A stretch of DNA of 64,000 nt, from positions 62,001 through 126,000 of the forward strand of contig NZ_JAFEWF010000005.1 of the NCBI RefSeq assembly GCF_017355835.1, read 5' to 3'. Positions 25,981 through 35,300 of the stretch are shown here, piece by piece. The stretch comes from Desertivirga brevis. GTDB taxonomy: Bacteria; Bacteroidota; Bacteroidia; Sphingobacteriales; Sphingobacteriaceae. A program made the position numbers and the translations under genes. The notes under the pieces are model-generated. The model saw only the letters and a program-made list of their open reading frames with translations. It was not told the origin of the DNA and did no database searches. The stretch's first letter is position 1, and every line of letters begins with the position of its first letter.

Positions 25981-26844
25981 ATGTTAAAACCCTCTTGCTT
26001 CGTATATCTCCTGACATATTTCTGCTTACAGGTTATAACCCTATCAAATGCTCAAGGACAAGTTGTTGATGATAGAATTATACCATCAGGAGCCATAATA
26101 AGACCGGATTTTAAAAAGTATTTTGATGAGTGCGAAGTGGAAGGTTCTGTTGTTATTCTCGATAACAATCGTAAGCAATGGTATATCTCAGATACGAGTA
26201 GTATATTCCTGGAAACTTTGCCTGCCTCCACCTTCAAAATCATCAATTTGCTAATCGCCCTCGAAACAAAAACTATTACTGACGAAAACCAGGTTATAAA
26301 ATGGCAGGGATTGACAGACACCGTGAAGTATGGCAACAGGCCGGAAATATATCATGATATGTCTGTTAAAGAAGCTTTTCAAGTTTCAGCTGTTTGGGTT
26401 TTCCTGGAAATTACCAGGAAGCTTGATCGAAACATTTATATGAAATACCTCTCCGAATCCGGTTAAAGGAACTTAAACCTCGTAGAGCCGCAGATTGATT
26501 TCTGGAATTTTGGCCCAATGGGAATTACCCCTTTAAATCAGGTGGATTTTCTTAAAAGACTTTATGAAGGGAAATTACCATTCTCTAAAAGAAGCATAGA
26601 CATTGTAAAAAGGGTTATGTTAACCGAACAAAGTTCCTCTTATACTATACGGGCTAAAACAGGCTGGGCAAGGTATAAACACCAGAACAATGGGTGGTGG
26701 GTAGGTTACGTCGAAACCAATGGCAACGTGTTTTTCTTTGCCACAAGGCTGCTCCAGGACCGGACCAAAAATCGAAAGGACTTTGCAGATTGTCGTAAGA
26801 ATATAACCAAATCAGTACTAAAATCTCTGCAAGCAATTCAGTAA
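25981..26844 (+). pseudogene. Class D (OXA-type) beta-lactamase gene broken by an in-frame TAA
   Basis: One continuous frame of 288 codons interrupted only by TAA at 26464-26466 (codon 162). The first part has a signal peptide (to about residue 25, SNAQG), PASTFK with catalytic Ser83 and Lys86, and the SAV motif at 136-138. After the stop the frame continues as RNLNLVEPQIDFWNFGP and then has KTG at 226-228. Class D enzymes carry a YGN motif at this point (YL..xGYGN): here the codons read Gly-stop-Arg-Asn, so Tyr became TAA and Gly became AGG. Two substitutions in six bases argue for real decay rather than one read error. The downstream part from ATG 26518 lacks the active-site serine and would be inactive. 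No mobile element adjoins it, so this looks like a degraded chromosomal gene. Confidence 0.88.
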
Positions 26845-27250
26845 ATAAGACAATTATTATAAGTAGGTTTAGAAAACAATGCCAAATCAGCAATAGGATA
26901 CCGTTTTTACTGCCAATTATTCATCTATGATCGGTGGCACGTAGTTTGATTAAGTTGGTGTATCAGGATATTCTCACTGGGTAAATCAAGATATTCCCTG
27001 TTGGTTCCCGGTTCAACATATAAACGGTCCTGCTCTGAGCGAAATGCTCAGAGCACGAAAAGACCAGATAGTTCAAAGTCTTTCTTACAATCTCAAATTA
27101 GTCAAACATCACCAAATTCTCGCGCCTGCAATAGCTAATTATTTCTAAAAATCACAGTGATTAGAACGTTAGAAGCATGAAAAGAAACAGATTTGCGAAA
27201 TATCAGGACGCGTTACAAGTTTTACAGATTCACCAGGATGAATCAGGTTG
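26845..27250. other. Gene-free interval with inverted repeats
   Basis: About 400 bp without a supportable ORF. It contains a perfect 10-bp hairpin (annotated separately at 27031) and a weaker 6-bp inverted repeat GATTCA-N6-TGAATC at 27228-27245 just before the end of the leftward gene. No tRNA or known riboswitch pattern was recognised. Confidence 0.5.
27031..27055. other. Perfect 10-bp hairpin, GC-rich stem
   Basis: TGCTCTGAGC (27031-27040) and GCTCAGAGCA (27046-27055) pair perfectly around GAAAT. Flanking GGTC and GACC could extend it through an internal loop. No T-run follows on either strand, so it is not a classical terminator. It may be a structured RNA element or a protein site. Confidence 0.6.
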
Positions 27251-27679
27251 CTAGGGATGGTTCATTTCGATAAGAATGTAAGCGTATTCATTCTCGTAAT
27301 CCAATAAAAACTCACTACGATCGAGTTCTTTAGCTAATCTTAAAATAGAAAGAGGTTTTTCCGGCCCAGGGAAGAACTTGTCCATGTCGAAGTTGCAAAA
27401 AATGGCCCACATAGTTACTTCAGCGTAATATTCCTGGTACGGCATCAATTCAAAGTCACGGTAACACATTTCGCAAGGGTCGTCATTCAATGCGGAGGAG
27501 ATCGCAAACCATGCAAATTCTGCGGAAAGGAATTCTGTTTTCTTTAATCTGCAGGAATACAATGTGGTAGAGTTTTCCGGGGACACTGTTTCAGTAAATT
27601 GAACATGTTGAGCAGGTAAATCCTCATACTTGAGAAACTGCGACATCTGTTCTGACGATAAAAATTTTTCCTTATCCAT
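27251..27679 (-). CDS. Hypothetical protein
   Basis: A 142-residue soluble acidic protein I do not recognise. It has no signal peptide or membrane segment. A pair of cysteines (DPCEMCYRDF, CxxC) occurs mid-protein, and aromatic residues are frequent (YQEYYAEVTMWAIF). CxxC alone is not enough to call a zinc or thioredoxin site. It is a single gene, with over 170 bp to the next leftward gene upstream. Codon usage looks like its neighbours. Confidence 0.6.
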   Translation of the reverse strand: MDKEKFLSSEQMSQFLKYEDLPAQHVQFTETVSPENSTTLYSCRLKKTEFLSAEFAWFAISSALNDDPCEMCYRDFELMPYQEYYAEVTMWAIFCNFDMDKFFPGPEKPLSILRLAKELDRSEFLLDYENEYAYILIEMNHP

Positions 27680-27855
27680 TAAGCTTCAAACCAACTAGTG
27701 AGTAGGTTCATATAGTTTTTAGGTTTATTTGGCTAATGTACAAAGACATGATCAAAATAAGTTATTTATTAAAAATAGATTTTGATCGCCTTATAAATCA
27801 AGTCATATTTCTACCAGTACTTATGGTCTAGCTCTCTTCTTACCTCATGAGGAGG

Positions 27856-28440
27856 TTATAATTCGAGGGTAACTAAAGCTCGCCGGTTTACCTCAGTTTT
27901 AATATAGCCAATGAATCTATAGATTATTTCATTTGCTTCGATAAGATATTGTGCAGCCAGCTCTCTTTTGTACTTTGTTATTTTCTTGTCGTAAAAAAAA
28001 TCATTATTTATCCTTGCTAGATCGATTTTTACTATTGTCTTAACATGTGCCGAATCTGGCAATTTAGAGGTAATAATCCTTGCGTTATCAACAAGCACTG
28101 TTAATTTATACATCCCGCTCTGCGCCTTAAAATCAGTTATTAAATCAATCACAAAAAGGTCGTCCTTTCTTACTGGTGTGTTATGCATGGTGGTTGCTAA
28201 TAAAATTTTACCAGCCTCTTTATCAACTAGTCTGAAGTCATGCTCATCATTAGGCTCAAATGACTTAAGGAAAGCAGAAAAAATACACTTTTTCGTTACA
28301 ATTGGATTATGGAGGTCTACCAATTCTTCCACAATAAGCTTCGAACCTTTAGTAGTAAAGGGTTTTAATTCGGCAGTCTGCGAATAGCTATTCAGAAATT
28401 CAATTACAAGCAGAGTTATGATAAGGCATTTTTTTTTCAT
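27856..28440 (-). CDS. Secreted hypothetical protein (weakly DUF4468-like)
   Basis: A 194-residue protein with a clear signal peptide (MKKKCLIITLLVIEFL to SYS-Q). The segment VDKEAGKILL followed by a beta-rich region resembles the DKEAGKI motif of DUF4468 proteins (TBP-like fold), which are common and uncharacterised in Bacteroidota. The C-terminal part is helical and lysine-rich. The resemblance is weak and the function unknown. It stands alone between intergenic gaps of about 150 bp or more. Confidence 0.6.
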   Translation of the reverse strand: MKKKCLIITLLVIEFLNSYSQTAELKPFTTKGSKLIVEELVDLHNPIVTKKCIFSAFLKSFEPNDEHDFRLVDKEAGKILLATTMHNTPVRKDDLFVIDLITDFKAQSGMYKLTVLVDNARIITSKLPDSAHVKTIVKIDLARINNDFFYDKKITKYKRELAAQYLIEANEIIYRFIGYIKTEVNRRALVTLEL

Positions 28441-28594
28441 GATAAAGAGATGGGTTTTGTAAAATAATTAAAAAAAGGATGCTGTCGATCTAATTCAACA
28501 AAATCCTTGGCATTAATAAGAGATAATGTAAAAATAAATAGAGTAACCAAAAGGACAAAAAGTTCCCTTGGGTATCCGAAAGTAATGATTATCA

Positions 28595-29783
28595 TTAAAA
28601 GCTCCTACTGATCACTTTCATATACCCTTCATTATTCGACCTCTTAAAAATTATATCCCGGCATTGGTTGAATAACACAAAAGATTTTAATGAGGTTATC
28701 AGTTTTTCAATGGTAACTAGATCGAGTACAACAGGCTCAAAATGTAGATTGTGTACAATCAATACTTTAGCTTTTCGATCTGCCTTAGCGTCCATCCGGG
28801 CTATAAAGGTGTCTCCTGCAAGTATCGGAAGTGAGAAATAGCCATACTTTCTCTTATTGGCAGGGACAAAGCACTCAATCTGGTAGTCGAAATTGAAGAA
28901 ATTCGCCAAGCGGGAACGGAACACATTAACTATATCAAAAGGTGAAAGAATAAACACATCATTATCTAATTCAACTTCGGTCTCCTGGCTTGCGAGCATA
29001 TAGTGCGGACCTTTAATCCGCTCAATATTAACGATGTTAATCTCACCCTGCTCAACCATCTCTGCGAGAACATTTTTCAGCGGATTGCCTTTCACTCTTC
29101 TCGCATACCAGTTCATTTCTTTGGCTGAAGCAATCCCCATTGCCTTTAATGTGCGAAGAATAATAAAGCTAACAAATTCATTATCAGTCGGGACAGTCTG
29201 ATCGGTTTCTGGAGGTACTAAGTTAAAGGGAAGATCATAGATCTTTTTAAAAGCCTTGTTTCGGCTAATCATGAGGTCTCCAATTAAATATAGCTTTTCG
29301 AGTACAACTTTGGAAGGTCTCCAATCCCACCATCCAGTGCTGGCTTCTATACGGTCATTTTCAAAATCTTCAACCATTACAGGACCGTTCCGCTCCACCA
29401 TGTCCATAATTGTCTTTCTTAAATTATCCTGAGGGTTAGTGAAAGGTTTTCCCTGGGTCCTAAAAGCATTTTTTACTTTAAGAGAATAGCGGAAGTCGCG
29501 CATTGGTAAATAACCAGCATCGGAGAAAAAATACTCAAAGATCAGCCCTTCCTCTCCAAGTTCCGTTAGCCATTCGGTTTGGTAATCAGGGACACGAGCT
29601 TGAAGCACATGATGATGGGCGCGCTCAACAACATAATTAGTATCCAACTGCACAAAGCCCAAATGATCAATTACCTTGAAAACTGCGTCTTTTCCTGTTC
29701 CAAACTGCCCTTTCCTTGCTAAGCCGGCCGCTGAAAGAATAATTCTCCTTGCTTGTTTTTGTGTTAGTGAGATGGATTGCACG
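28595..29783 (-). CDS. YcaQ/AlkZ-like winged-helix DNA glycosylase (HTH_42)
   Basis: A protein of about 396 residues if started at GTG 29783 (VQSISLTQKQARR), the position that fits family N-termini; the frame also has a TTG at 29842. Three tandem winged-helix motifs form the fold. The catalytic Q-hydrophobic-D motif is Gln45-Leu-Asp47 in FVQLDTNYVVERAHHH. QxD is the form found in E. coli YcaQ, whereas Streptomyces AlkZ has QxQ. YcaQ unhooks interstrand crosslinks made by nitrogen mustards. Conserved later segments include FSDAGYLPMRDF, GWWDWRPSK and ILSPFDIVNVFRSRL. It is a stand-alone gene, divergent from the fatty acid hydroxylase gene. Family is well supported; the substrate here is inferred. 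Confidence 0.88.
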
Positions 29784-29955
29784 AGGTAAAAATAGCATTT
29801 GCTTTCAATGTATCCGCATATCGTAAAAACCACCTCGCGCAAATCAAGAACTTATCCCGTCGTAAATTCTAAACCTAACATTAATTTCTTACCTTCAGAA
29901 TTTTAAACAAAATCAAGCGTTTATCCTTTAAAGGAATTGTATATCTGGAACTGTT

Positions 29956-30867
29956 ATGATTTTATTAGACGGAAGTATTTTTGGAGCAAAGCAAATTCCT
30001 TTTGAGGAGATCACCAACCTTGAGAAAAATTCACCGCAATTAATTATTTATGCCATTCCTGCGATGGCTTTTTTTACTTTCCTCGAAATTGGTTATTCGT
30101 GGTATCTCCAAAACAAAAACTACCGTCTAAAGGAATCAATAGGCTCTGCCCTGGTTGGATTTGGAAGTGTAGGGATTGGTGTCTTTTTTAAGGTAGTAAT
30201 CCTCTACGCAGCAGTTTGGATCTACAATTTAGTTCCGTGGCGCATGGAGTTCAACTGGTGGACCATCATTCCTTGTTATATCGTTTTCGACTTTTTTAGC
30301 TACTGGTCGCATCGTATATCTCATTTCAACCGGTTCTTTTGGGCTACCCACGTTGTTCATCACTCCGCCGAAACGTATAACTTGACGGTGTCATTCAGAC
30401 TTAGCTGGATCCAAAACCTCAAGATCATATTCTTTGTGCCCGTTGCCTTGATGGCATTCCACCCCGTTATATTCTTCGTAGTGAGTCAAATTGCTGTACT
30501 CTTCCAATTTTGGGTACATACGGAGTATATTGGCAAACTTCATCCTGTGATAGAATATATATTCGCTACCCCATCCAATCACAGGGTGCACCATGGTTCG
30601 CAGGAGAAATACCTTGATAAAAACTTCGCTGCTACGTTTATCATTTGGGACAGGATATTCGGCACTTACCATGATGAAAATGAAAAGCCTGAATACGGCT
30701 TAACGAGTAAAATTGGCGACAGACTGGATCCAATATTCCTTAACTTTCATGAATTTGTAGATATGGCAAAAGACGTGAGGAAGGCAAAGGGCATTAAAGA
30801 AAAACTTTTTTATGCTTTTGCCAGTCCGGCTAAAATTCACGAACGAAAGCAAAAGTTAGGAACTTAA
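29956..30867 (+). CDS. Sterol desaturase/fatty acid hydroxylase-superfamily membrane protein
   Basis: A 303-residue di-iron membrane oxygenase. The three histidine clusters are present: SHRISH (His119, His123), HVVHH (His132, His135, His136) and NHRVHH (His209, His212, His213), with an extra His188. About four to five membrane helices precede and separate them. Members hydroxylate or desaturate lipids such as fatty acids or sterols, and in Bacteroidota they may modify ornithine or sphingolipid chains. The substrate cannot be read from sequence. It is a single gene with its promoter in the 170-bp gap to the divergent YcaQ-like gene. Confidence 0.92.
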   Translation: MILLDGSIFGAKQIPFEEITNLEKNSPQLIIYAIPAMAFFTFLEIGYSWYLQNKNYRLKESIGSALVGFGSVGIGVFFKVVILYAAVWIYNLVPWRMEFNWWTIIPCYIVFDFFSYWSHRISHFNRFFWATHVVHHSAETYNLTVSFRLSWIQNLKIIFFVPVALMAFHPVIFFVVSQIAVLFQFWVHTEYIGKLHPVIEYIFATPSNHRVHHGSQEKYLDKNFAATFIIWDRIFGTYHDENEKPEYGLTSKIGDRLDPIFLNFHEFVDMAKDVRKAKGIKEKLFYAFASPAKIHERKQKLGT

Positions 30868-30998
30868 CCATGAACTAGAATGAGTTCGTTGGGTTCAACC
30901 ATTTTATTACCGCGAAGCTATAGGTGTTATTGAAGAGTTGATAGAAGTAGGCCGCTACCCGAAACGCGTAGCAGGCCTGATTCTTATTGAATACTAAC

Positions 30999-31604
30999 TT
31001 AAACACCTACCTCAACATCAGCAATAGCTTTATCTAAAGCATTTTCCTGTATACCTGGAATGTTTAAACCTTCTGCTCGGTAAACAGTTACATCGGTCAT
31101 TCCTAGAAAGCCTAGAACACTTTTAAGATAAGGAACTACAAAGTCATAAGGAGCATAAGGCCCAGATGAGTACACACCGCCAGTAGCTACCGCAATATAA
31201 ACCTTCTTGCTTTTTACAAGACCTTCTGGACCTTCCTGACTATAGCGGAAGGTCTTACCTGACCGGGCAACATGGTCTATCCAGGCTTTAAGCGACGAAT
31301 GTATAGTAAAATTATACATCGGTGCTCCAAGAACAATTACATCAGCCTCCATCAATTCTGAAATAGACTTATCAGAGTACAGAATGTTGTCGCGGTCATC
31401 AGAAGTGAGCTGTTCTTCGGGTGTGAAAAACGATTGTAGATGGGGCGCGTCAAGATGTGGGATGTTCTCGTTGAGCAGGTTCACCTCGTTTACCTTACTG
31501 CCTGGATATTTCTGCTGTAATTTTTCTACTATGGCTCTGCCTAATTGAATACTTACTGAAGCATCCTGGCGGGGACTTGAAATTAAGTGAAGAATAGTTT
31601 TCAT
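30999..31604 (-). CDS. FMN-dependent NADH-azoreductase (AzoR family)
   Basis: A 201-residue flavodoxin-like enzyme from ATG 31604 (MKTILHLISSPR); the longer frame to 31724 runs into the promoter region and is rejected. FMN-contact segments are SSPRQDASVS, the PMYNFTIHSSLKAWIDH segment and ATGGVYSSG, all typical of AzoR. Two-electron reduction of quinones and azo dyes protects against electrophile stress. It is divergent from an HxlR regulator. In Bacillus the DUF24/HxlR protein YodB represses azoR1 in response to quinones, so the same control is likely here. A TAnnTTTG box and palindromes lie in between. Confidence 0.92.
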   Translation of the reverse strand: MKTILHLISSPRQDASVSIQLGRAIVEKLQQKYPGSKVNEVNLLNENIPHLDAPHLQSFFTPEEQLTSDDRDNILYSDKSISELMEADVIVLGAPMYNFTIHSSLKAWIDHVARSGKTFRYSQEGPEGLVKSKKVYIAVATGGVYSSGPYAPYDFVVPYLKSVLGFLGMTDVTVYRAEGLNIPGIQENALDKAIADVEVGV

Positions 31605-31661
31605 TACTAATATTTTATAGAGTTTCGAATAAACCGGACATTTGCCGGTAATAACTTTAGA

Positions 31662-31669
31662 CAAAGTTA
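31662..31669 (-). promoter_or_regulatory. -7 promoter box (TAACTTTG) of the azoreductase gene
   Basis: On the minus strand the sequence TAACTTTG is an exact match to the Bacteroidota -7 consensus TAnnTTTG. It is 57 bp upstream of the azoreductase ATG. A clear -33 TTG is not seen; the -33 zone abuts the palindrome at 31697-31712. Confidence 0.55.
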
Positions 31670-31696
31670 GCCCTGGTGAATGGTTAAAAACCCTAA

Positions 31697-31730
31697 CTTC
31701 CCTCCAGGGAAGCGCTTCCATCAAAGGAAG
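31697..31730. promoter_or_regulatory. Two palindromes, likely operator for the HxlR regulator
   Basis: CTTCCCT-CC-AGGGAAG (31697-31712) is a perfect 7-bp inverted repeat, and CTTCC-N6-GGAAG (31715-31730) a second 5-bp one using the same half-site. They lie between the azoreductase -7 box and the start of the divergent hxlR, where a dimeric repressor would block both promoters. Confidence 0.55.
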
Positions 31731-31747
31731 TGAGTACCTTTACATTT

Positions 31748-32119
31748 ATGGAAATGATTGAAGATCAAATCATACATTCAGGGGAAACATGTATTACAAG
31801 CGTAAACTACATTAGCGACGCGCTGTACGTTTTGGGCGGCAAATGGAAGCTAGTTATTATTTTCTCACTTACTGAGTCTCCCCGACGCTTCGGGGAATTG
31901 CAAAAGATATTACACGGTATCGGTCCAAAGATGCTTGCTAAAGACCTTAAGGAGCTAGAGTTAAATGAGTTTATAGTCCGTCGTGTCTATAAAGGTTCGC
32001 CGGCAAAGGTTATTTATGAAGCCACTCCCTATAGTAAATCCTTGTCTAAAATACTGTTTGAATTGAGGGACTGGGGGATGCAGCACCGGGAAAAGATTAA
32101 GCAAAGTATGCGTAAATAA
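31748..32119 (+). CDS. HxlR-family (DUF24) transcriptional regulator
   Basis: A winged-helix regulator of 123 residues from ATG 31748 (the frame is also open from GTG 31730). It has YVLGGKWKLVIIFSL and RRFGELQKIL in the recognition region, GIGPKMLAKDLKELE and the wing, all classical HxlR. A cysteine sits just before the core (GETCITSVNYI), where YodB and HypR carry their redox-sensing Cys. The gene is divergent from the azoreductase, with palindromes in the shared 143-bp region. The likely role is an electrophile/quinone-responsive repressor of azoR and of itself. The redox mechanism is inferred by analogy. Confidence 0.92.
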   Translation: MEMIEDQIIHSGETCITSVNYISDALYVLGGKWKLVIIFSLTESPRRFGELQKILHGIGPKMLAKDLKELELNEFIVRRVYKGSPAKVIYEATPYSKSLSKILFELRDWGMQHREKIKQSMRK

Positions 32120-32303
32120 TGAAGATCCGCTAAGCAGCAATCCATTACCATAAACTCTGTATGAATTCAAAAATAGTTACTCTTTAATTGCCATTCCGGC
32201 CAAAACTCACGAACCAAAGCAAAAGGCAGGATAGGGCTGGGATAATTATAATAACTTCCTTAAATAAACTGCGTACAAGTGGCCTGAACTACAATTTAGG
32301 TAA

Positions 32304-34568
32304 GTGGATAAAAAGGAAGAAGATAAAAAGAAGATAACCCAAATATCATCAACATCAATAGTAGTAGGTGTACTTTTAGCAGCTGCCTTTTACTTGCTGG
32401 GATTTAATTATTTAGGTGGTGCCATGGTAATCTATTGTTTGGTCATGTCGCTGCACTTATTACTGCTAAAAAAGGGATTCGTAAAAAATCCTACACTCAA
32501 CAACACCTTTATAGTGAGCCTCTTTATTATCCTGGTAGTCTATTTGCAGGGACTAAAAGCTGGTGGATATATGTTTTTTCTGACGTTCTACATTGCTATT
32601 CCCTACATGATAGACACCACGAAAAAATTTAAAGAGGAAATGTTCCTTTATTTTGGTATCACTACTTTGTCCTTCCTTATTTGTATGTTCTTTGTGCCTG
32701 AAATAAGTACCTGGGAAAAAATTTCAGACGAACACTATCATTACCTTTTTATCGCTAATGGCCTATCCACAATAAGCATGGCATTAGGTTTTGTTTATCA
32801 GGGAGTTAAGTTTGCGAAACAACATGAAGATGCGCTAATTGCCGAGACCAATAATACTAAACAACTAAATGCCGACCTAAAAATTCAATCTCTCGAATTG
32901 CAGCAGCAATCAGATAATCTCCAAGCGCTGAATGAAGAACTGCAAACCCAGTCGGAAGAACTAAAATCTCAGGCCGAACATCTTTGCACAATGAATGAAT
33001 TGCTGCAAACTGAGCGAGAACGGGCAGACATAGCCAATCAGGCAAAAAGTGTATTCCTGGCAACCATGAGTCATGAAATTCGCACTCCAATGAATGGAGT
33101 ACTCGGAATGGCATCACTATTGGCTCAAACCCGGCTGGATGCAGAACAGGAAGAGTATGTAAACGTGATTAATAACAGCGGGGATGCCCTGCTACACGTC
33201 ATAAACGATATCCTGGACTTTTCAAAGATCGAGTCGGGTAATCTTGAACTTGAAAAACATGACTTTAACCTTCGCCACTGTGTAGAGGCTGTACTCGATG
33301 TTTTTGCTAGTAAAGCAGGTCAACAAGGTTTAGACCTGGTGTATCAAATGGATCATTTGCTACCTGTAATGATAGTTGGAGACAGTATGCGTTTGCGACA
33401 GGTTCTAATCAACTTTGTTGGTAATGCAGTAAAATTTACTCAGCAGGGGGAAGTATTTGTAGAAGTCAATCTAGTTAATGCTGTAGGTGATGATCTTGAC
33501 CTAAGTTTCAGTATTCATGATACAGGTATTGGGATCCCGGAAGATAAGTTATCCCGACTATTTAAGGCCTTCTCGCAAGTAGATTCTTCAACTACCCGCA
33601 AATATGGAGGATCGGGACTTGGCTTGGCTATCAGTGAACGTCTTATTAAACTTATGGGGGGAGATGTAAGCGTTTCCAGTACAGTAGGAGTAGGGACAAC
33701 CTTTAAGTTCACTTTAAAAACCCGCGTAGCGCACAGTTCGGAAAGGCAATATGTAACACTAAGCACTGCAGGCCTCGATAAGAAAAAGGTGTTGATCCTA
33801 GATGATAATCAAACCAACTTGTCTATATTGCAAAAGCAGTTAGCTCTTTGGAATATTAAGGCCTTGCCTGCACTTTCCGGAGCCGAAGCTCTCGCCTTGT
33901 TGAAAGACCAGCATTTTGACTTGATCATCTCGGATATGCAAATGCCCGAAATGGATGGAGTAAGCTTTGCAAGGGCCGCGAAAGTTTTACATCCCGCAAC
34001 TCCCATTGTTCTACTTAGTTCGGTAGGTGATGAATCACGTTCCAAATATCCAGAACTTTTTAACTCGGTAGTAAACAAACCTATTAAACAAGCGCAGCTA
34101 AAATCTATCGTGCAACAGGAACTGAAGCTAAAATCAGAAAACAGCCTTCCTGAAGCCGGAATGATTGTAACACTTAGCGATGATTTCGCTACAGCTTTTC
34201 CTTTCGATATCCTTATTGCTGAAGACAACCTAATCAACCAGAAGTTAGCAACTCGCGTCCTTAACAAATTAGGCTACTATCCAAAGATTGCAGCGAATGG
34301 GAAAGAAGCCGTAGATATGCTTAACGAGCACCCCTATGATCTTATCTTAATGGATATGCTGATGCCGGAGATGGATGGTATTGAAGCAACAATGACAATC
34401 AGGCTGAATAAAGATATTCAGCAACCTATAATCGTTGCTATGACTGCCAATGTAATGCCCGAGGATAAAGAAAAGTGTTTGAATGCTGGTATGAGCGCCT
34501 TTGTTTCAAAGCCATTCAAATTGGAGGATTTGAAGGATGTTCTTAAAGAAATGAGTAGCGTCCGCTGA
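32304..34568 (+). CDS. Hybrid sensor histidine kinase with two receiver domains
   Basis: A 754-residue protein from a GTG start. Six hydrophobic segments (about residues 17-165) make a membrane sensor. A long Gln/Glu/Leu-rich coiled coil (about 175-248) leads to HisKA with His257 in [12 protein letters not shown]. HATPase (about 365-472) has [18 protein letters not shown] and GGSGLGLAI. Receiver 1 (495-605) has Asp544 in [11 protein letters not shown]; receiver 2 (635-750) has Asp684 in [11 protein letters not shown]. Both receivers keep acidic pairs and Lys. There is no Hpt domain, so phosphate must pass on through a separate Hpt protein or act by contact. It is a single gene that ends 34 bp from the convergent HxlR gene. 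Confidence 0.93.
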   Translation: MDKKEEDKKKITQISSTSIVVGVLLAAAFYLLGFNYLGGAMVIYCLVMSLHLLLLKKGFVKNPTLNNTFIVSLFIILVVYLQGLKAGGYMFFLTFYIAIPYMIDTTKKFKEEMFLYFGITTLSFLICMFFVPEISTWEKISDEHYHYLFIANGLSTISMALGFVYQGVKFAKQHEDALIAETNNTKQLNADLKIQSLELQQQSDNLQALNEELQTQSEELKSQAEHLCTMNELLQTERERADIANQAKSVFLATMSHEIRTPMNGVLGMASLLAQTRLDAEQEEYVNVINNSGDALLHVINDILDFSKIESGNLELEKHDFNLRHCVEAVLDVFASKAGQQGLDLVYQMDHLLPVMIVGDSMRLRQVLINFVGNAVKFTQQGEVFVEVNLVNAVGDDLDLSFSIHDTGIGIPEDKLSRLFKAFSQVDSSTTRKYGGSGLGLAISERLIKLMGGDVSVSSTVGVGTTFKFTLKTRVAHSSERQYVTLSTAGLDKKKVLILDDNQTNLSILQKQLALWNIKALPALSGAEALALLKDQHFDLIISDMQMPEMDGVSFARAAKVLHPATPIVLLSSVGDESRSKYPELFNSVVNKPIKQAQLKSIVQQELKLKSENSLPEAGMIVTLSDDFATAFPFDILIAEDNLINQKLATRVLNKLGYYPKIAANGKEAVDMLNEHPYDLILMDMLMPEMDGIEATMTIRLNKDIQQPIIVAMTANVMPEDKEKCLNAGMSAFVSKPFKLEDLKDVLKEMSSVR

Positions 34569-34602
34569 AGAGCGCATAAAGGGAATTATCCTAATCCTCC
34601 TG

Positions 34603-34983
34603 CTATTCTTCAAGCTCCATAGGCACCTGCGGAAACTGTTTCAGGATCACCTTTTTCAGCTGCTCCTGATGTTCATCTCCCCAAAGCCCAATGGCATGGA
34701 TCAGAGGTATCAATGATCTACCAAAATCAGTAAGATTGTATTCCACCTTTGGAGGCATCACAGCAAAGATCTGGCGCGTAATCAGTTCATGGTTTTCCAA
34801 TTCTTTTAGTTGCATATTTAGAACACGCCTTGTAGCGTCCGGAATTTTGCGTTGCAGCTCACTCGGGCGTTTGTTACCCTCGTGAATGAACCAAAGTATG
34901 CGAATTTTCCACTTTCCATAAAGTACTTCTCCCACCAAGTCAAGCCCACAATTCAGGTATGGCAAAATCTTTCTTTCGTACAT
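34603..34983 (-). CDS. HxlR-family transcriptional regulator (second copy)
   Basis: A 126-residue winged-helix protein with LYGKWKIRILWFIHEG, RPSELQRKI and RRVLNMQLKELENHELI, diagnostic for HxlR. A Cys occurs in YLNCGLDLVG near the N-terminus. It faces a truncated SDR gene (35198-35287) across a 214-bp region, the usual HxlR/target arrangement, so its target gene seems to have been deleted. A complete promoter (TTG-N20-TATATTTG) sits only 5 nt upstream of the ATG, suggesting a leaderless message. Confidence 0.92.
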   Translation of the reverse strand: MYERKILPYLNCGLDLVGEVLYGKWKIRILWFIHEGNKRPSELQRKIPDATRRVLNMQLKELENHELITRQIFAVMPPKVEYNLTDFGRSLIPLIHAIGLWGDEHQEQLKKVILKQFPQVPMELEE

Positions 34984-34988
34984 AAATA

Positions 34989-35019
34989 CAAATATAACCC
35001 GGGCATTTCATTCGGGCAA
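34989..35019 (-). promoter_or_regulatory. Full Bacteroidota-type promoter (TTG-N20-TATATTTG) of the second hxlR
   Basis: On the minus strand TTG (35017-35019) is followed by 20 nt and TATATTTG (34989-34996). Both elements match the Bacteroidota consensus. The box ends 5 nt before the ATG at 34983, so transcription would start at or next to the start codon. GCCCG is directly repeated within the spacer and could be an operator. Confidence 0.7.
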
Positions 35020-35197
35020 TAGGGATAAAATTCTCCCTATTTGAATCGTAAGTCCGTACTTGTTAGAGCCTTATGTACTATCGAAATTTGGACCAGAATC
35101 CAGCACAATCCAAAGCCCGTTGCAAACGGAGAAAGGCTAGGAGTGAAGGGTTCGTATGGCATAAATGAAAAATTAAATCTCATAAAACAGAAGTCCT

Positions 35198-35287
35198 ATG
35201 GCACTAGAGTTCGAAAGTAAAAAAGAGTTAGAAGGTAAAATTGCCCTGGTAACAGGCGGCACCAAAGGAGCCGGTAAACCATTTTAA
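35198..35287 (+). pseudogene. N-terminal remnant of a short-chain dehydrogenase gene
   Basis: ATG 35198 opens a 29-codon frame ending in TAA at 35285-35287. Its translation ends in GKIALVTGGTKGAGKPF: this is the start of the Rossmann fold with the SDR TGGTKGxG cofactor motif, after which the gene is lost. A normal SDR would continue for over 200 residues. The remnant is divergent from an HxlR gene, a frequent pairing in this group. A deletion after codon 26 fused the remnant to unrelated sequence. Confidence 0.8.
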
Positions 35288-35300
35288 GGGTTGGCCTACG

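Noticed and set aside
27031..27055. Calling the 10-bp hairpin an intrinsic terminator
   Set aside because: No T-run follows on either strand and the nearest upstream gene end is almost 190 bp away.
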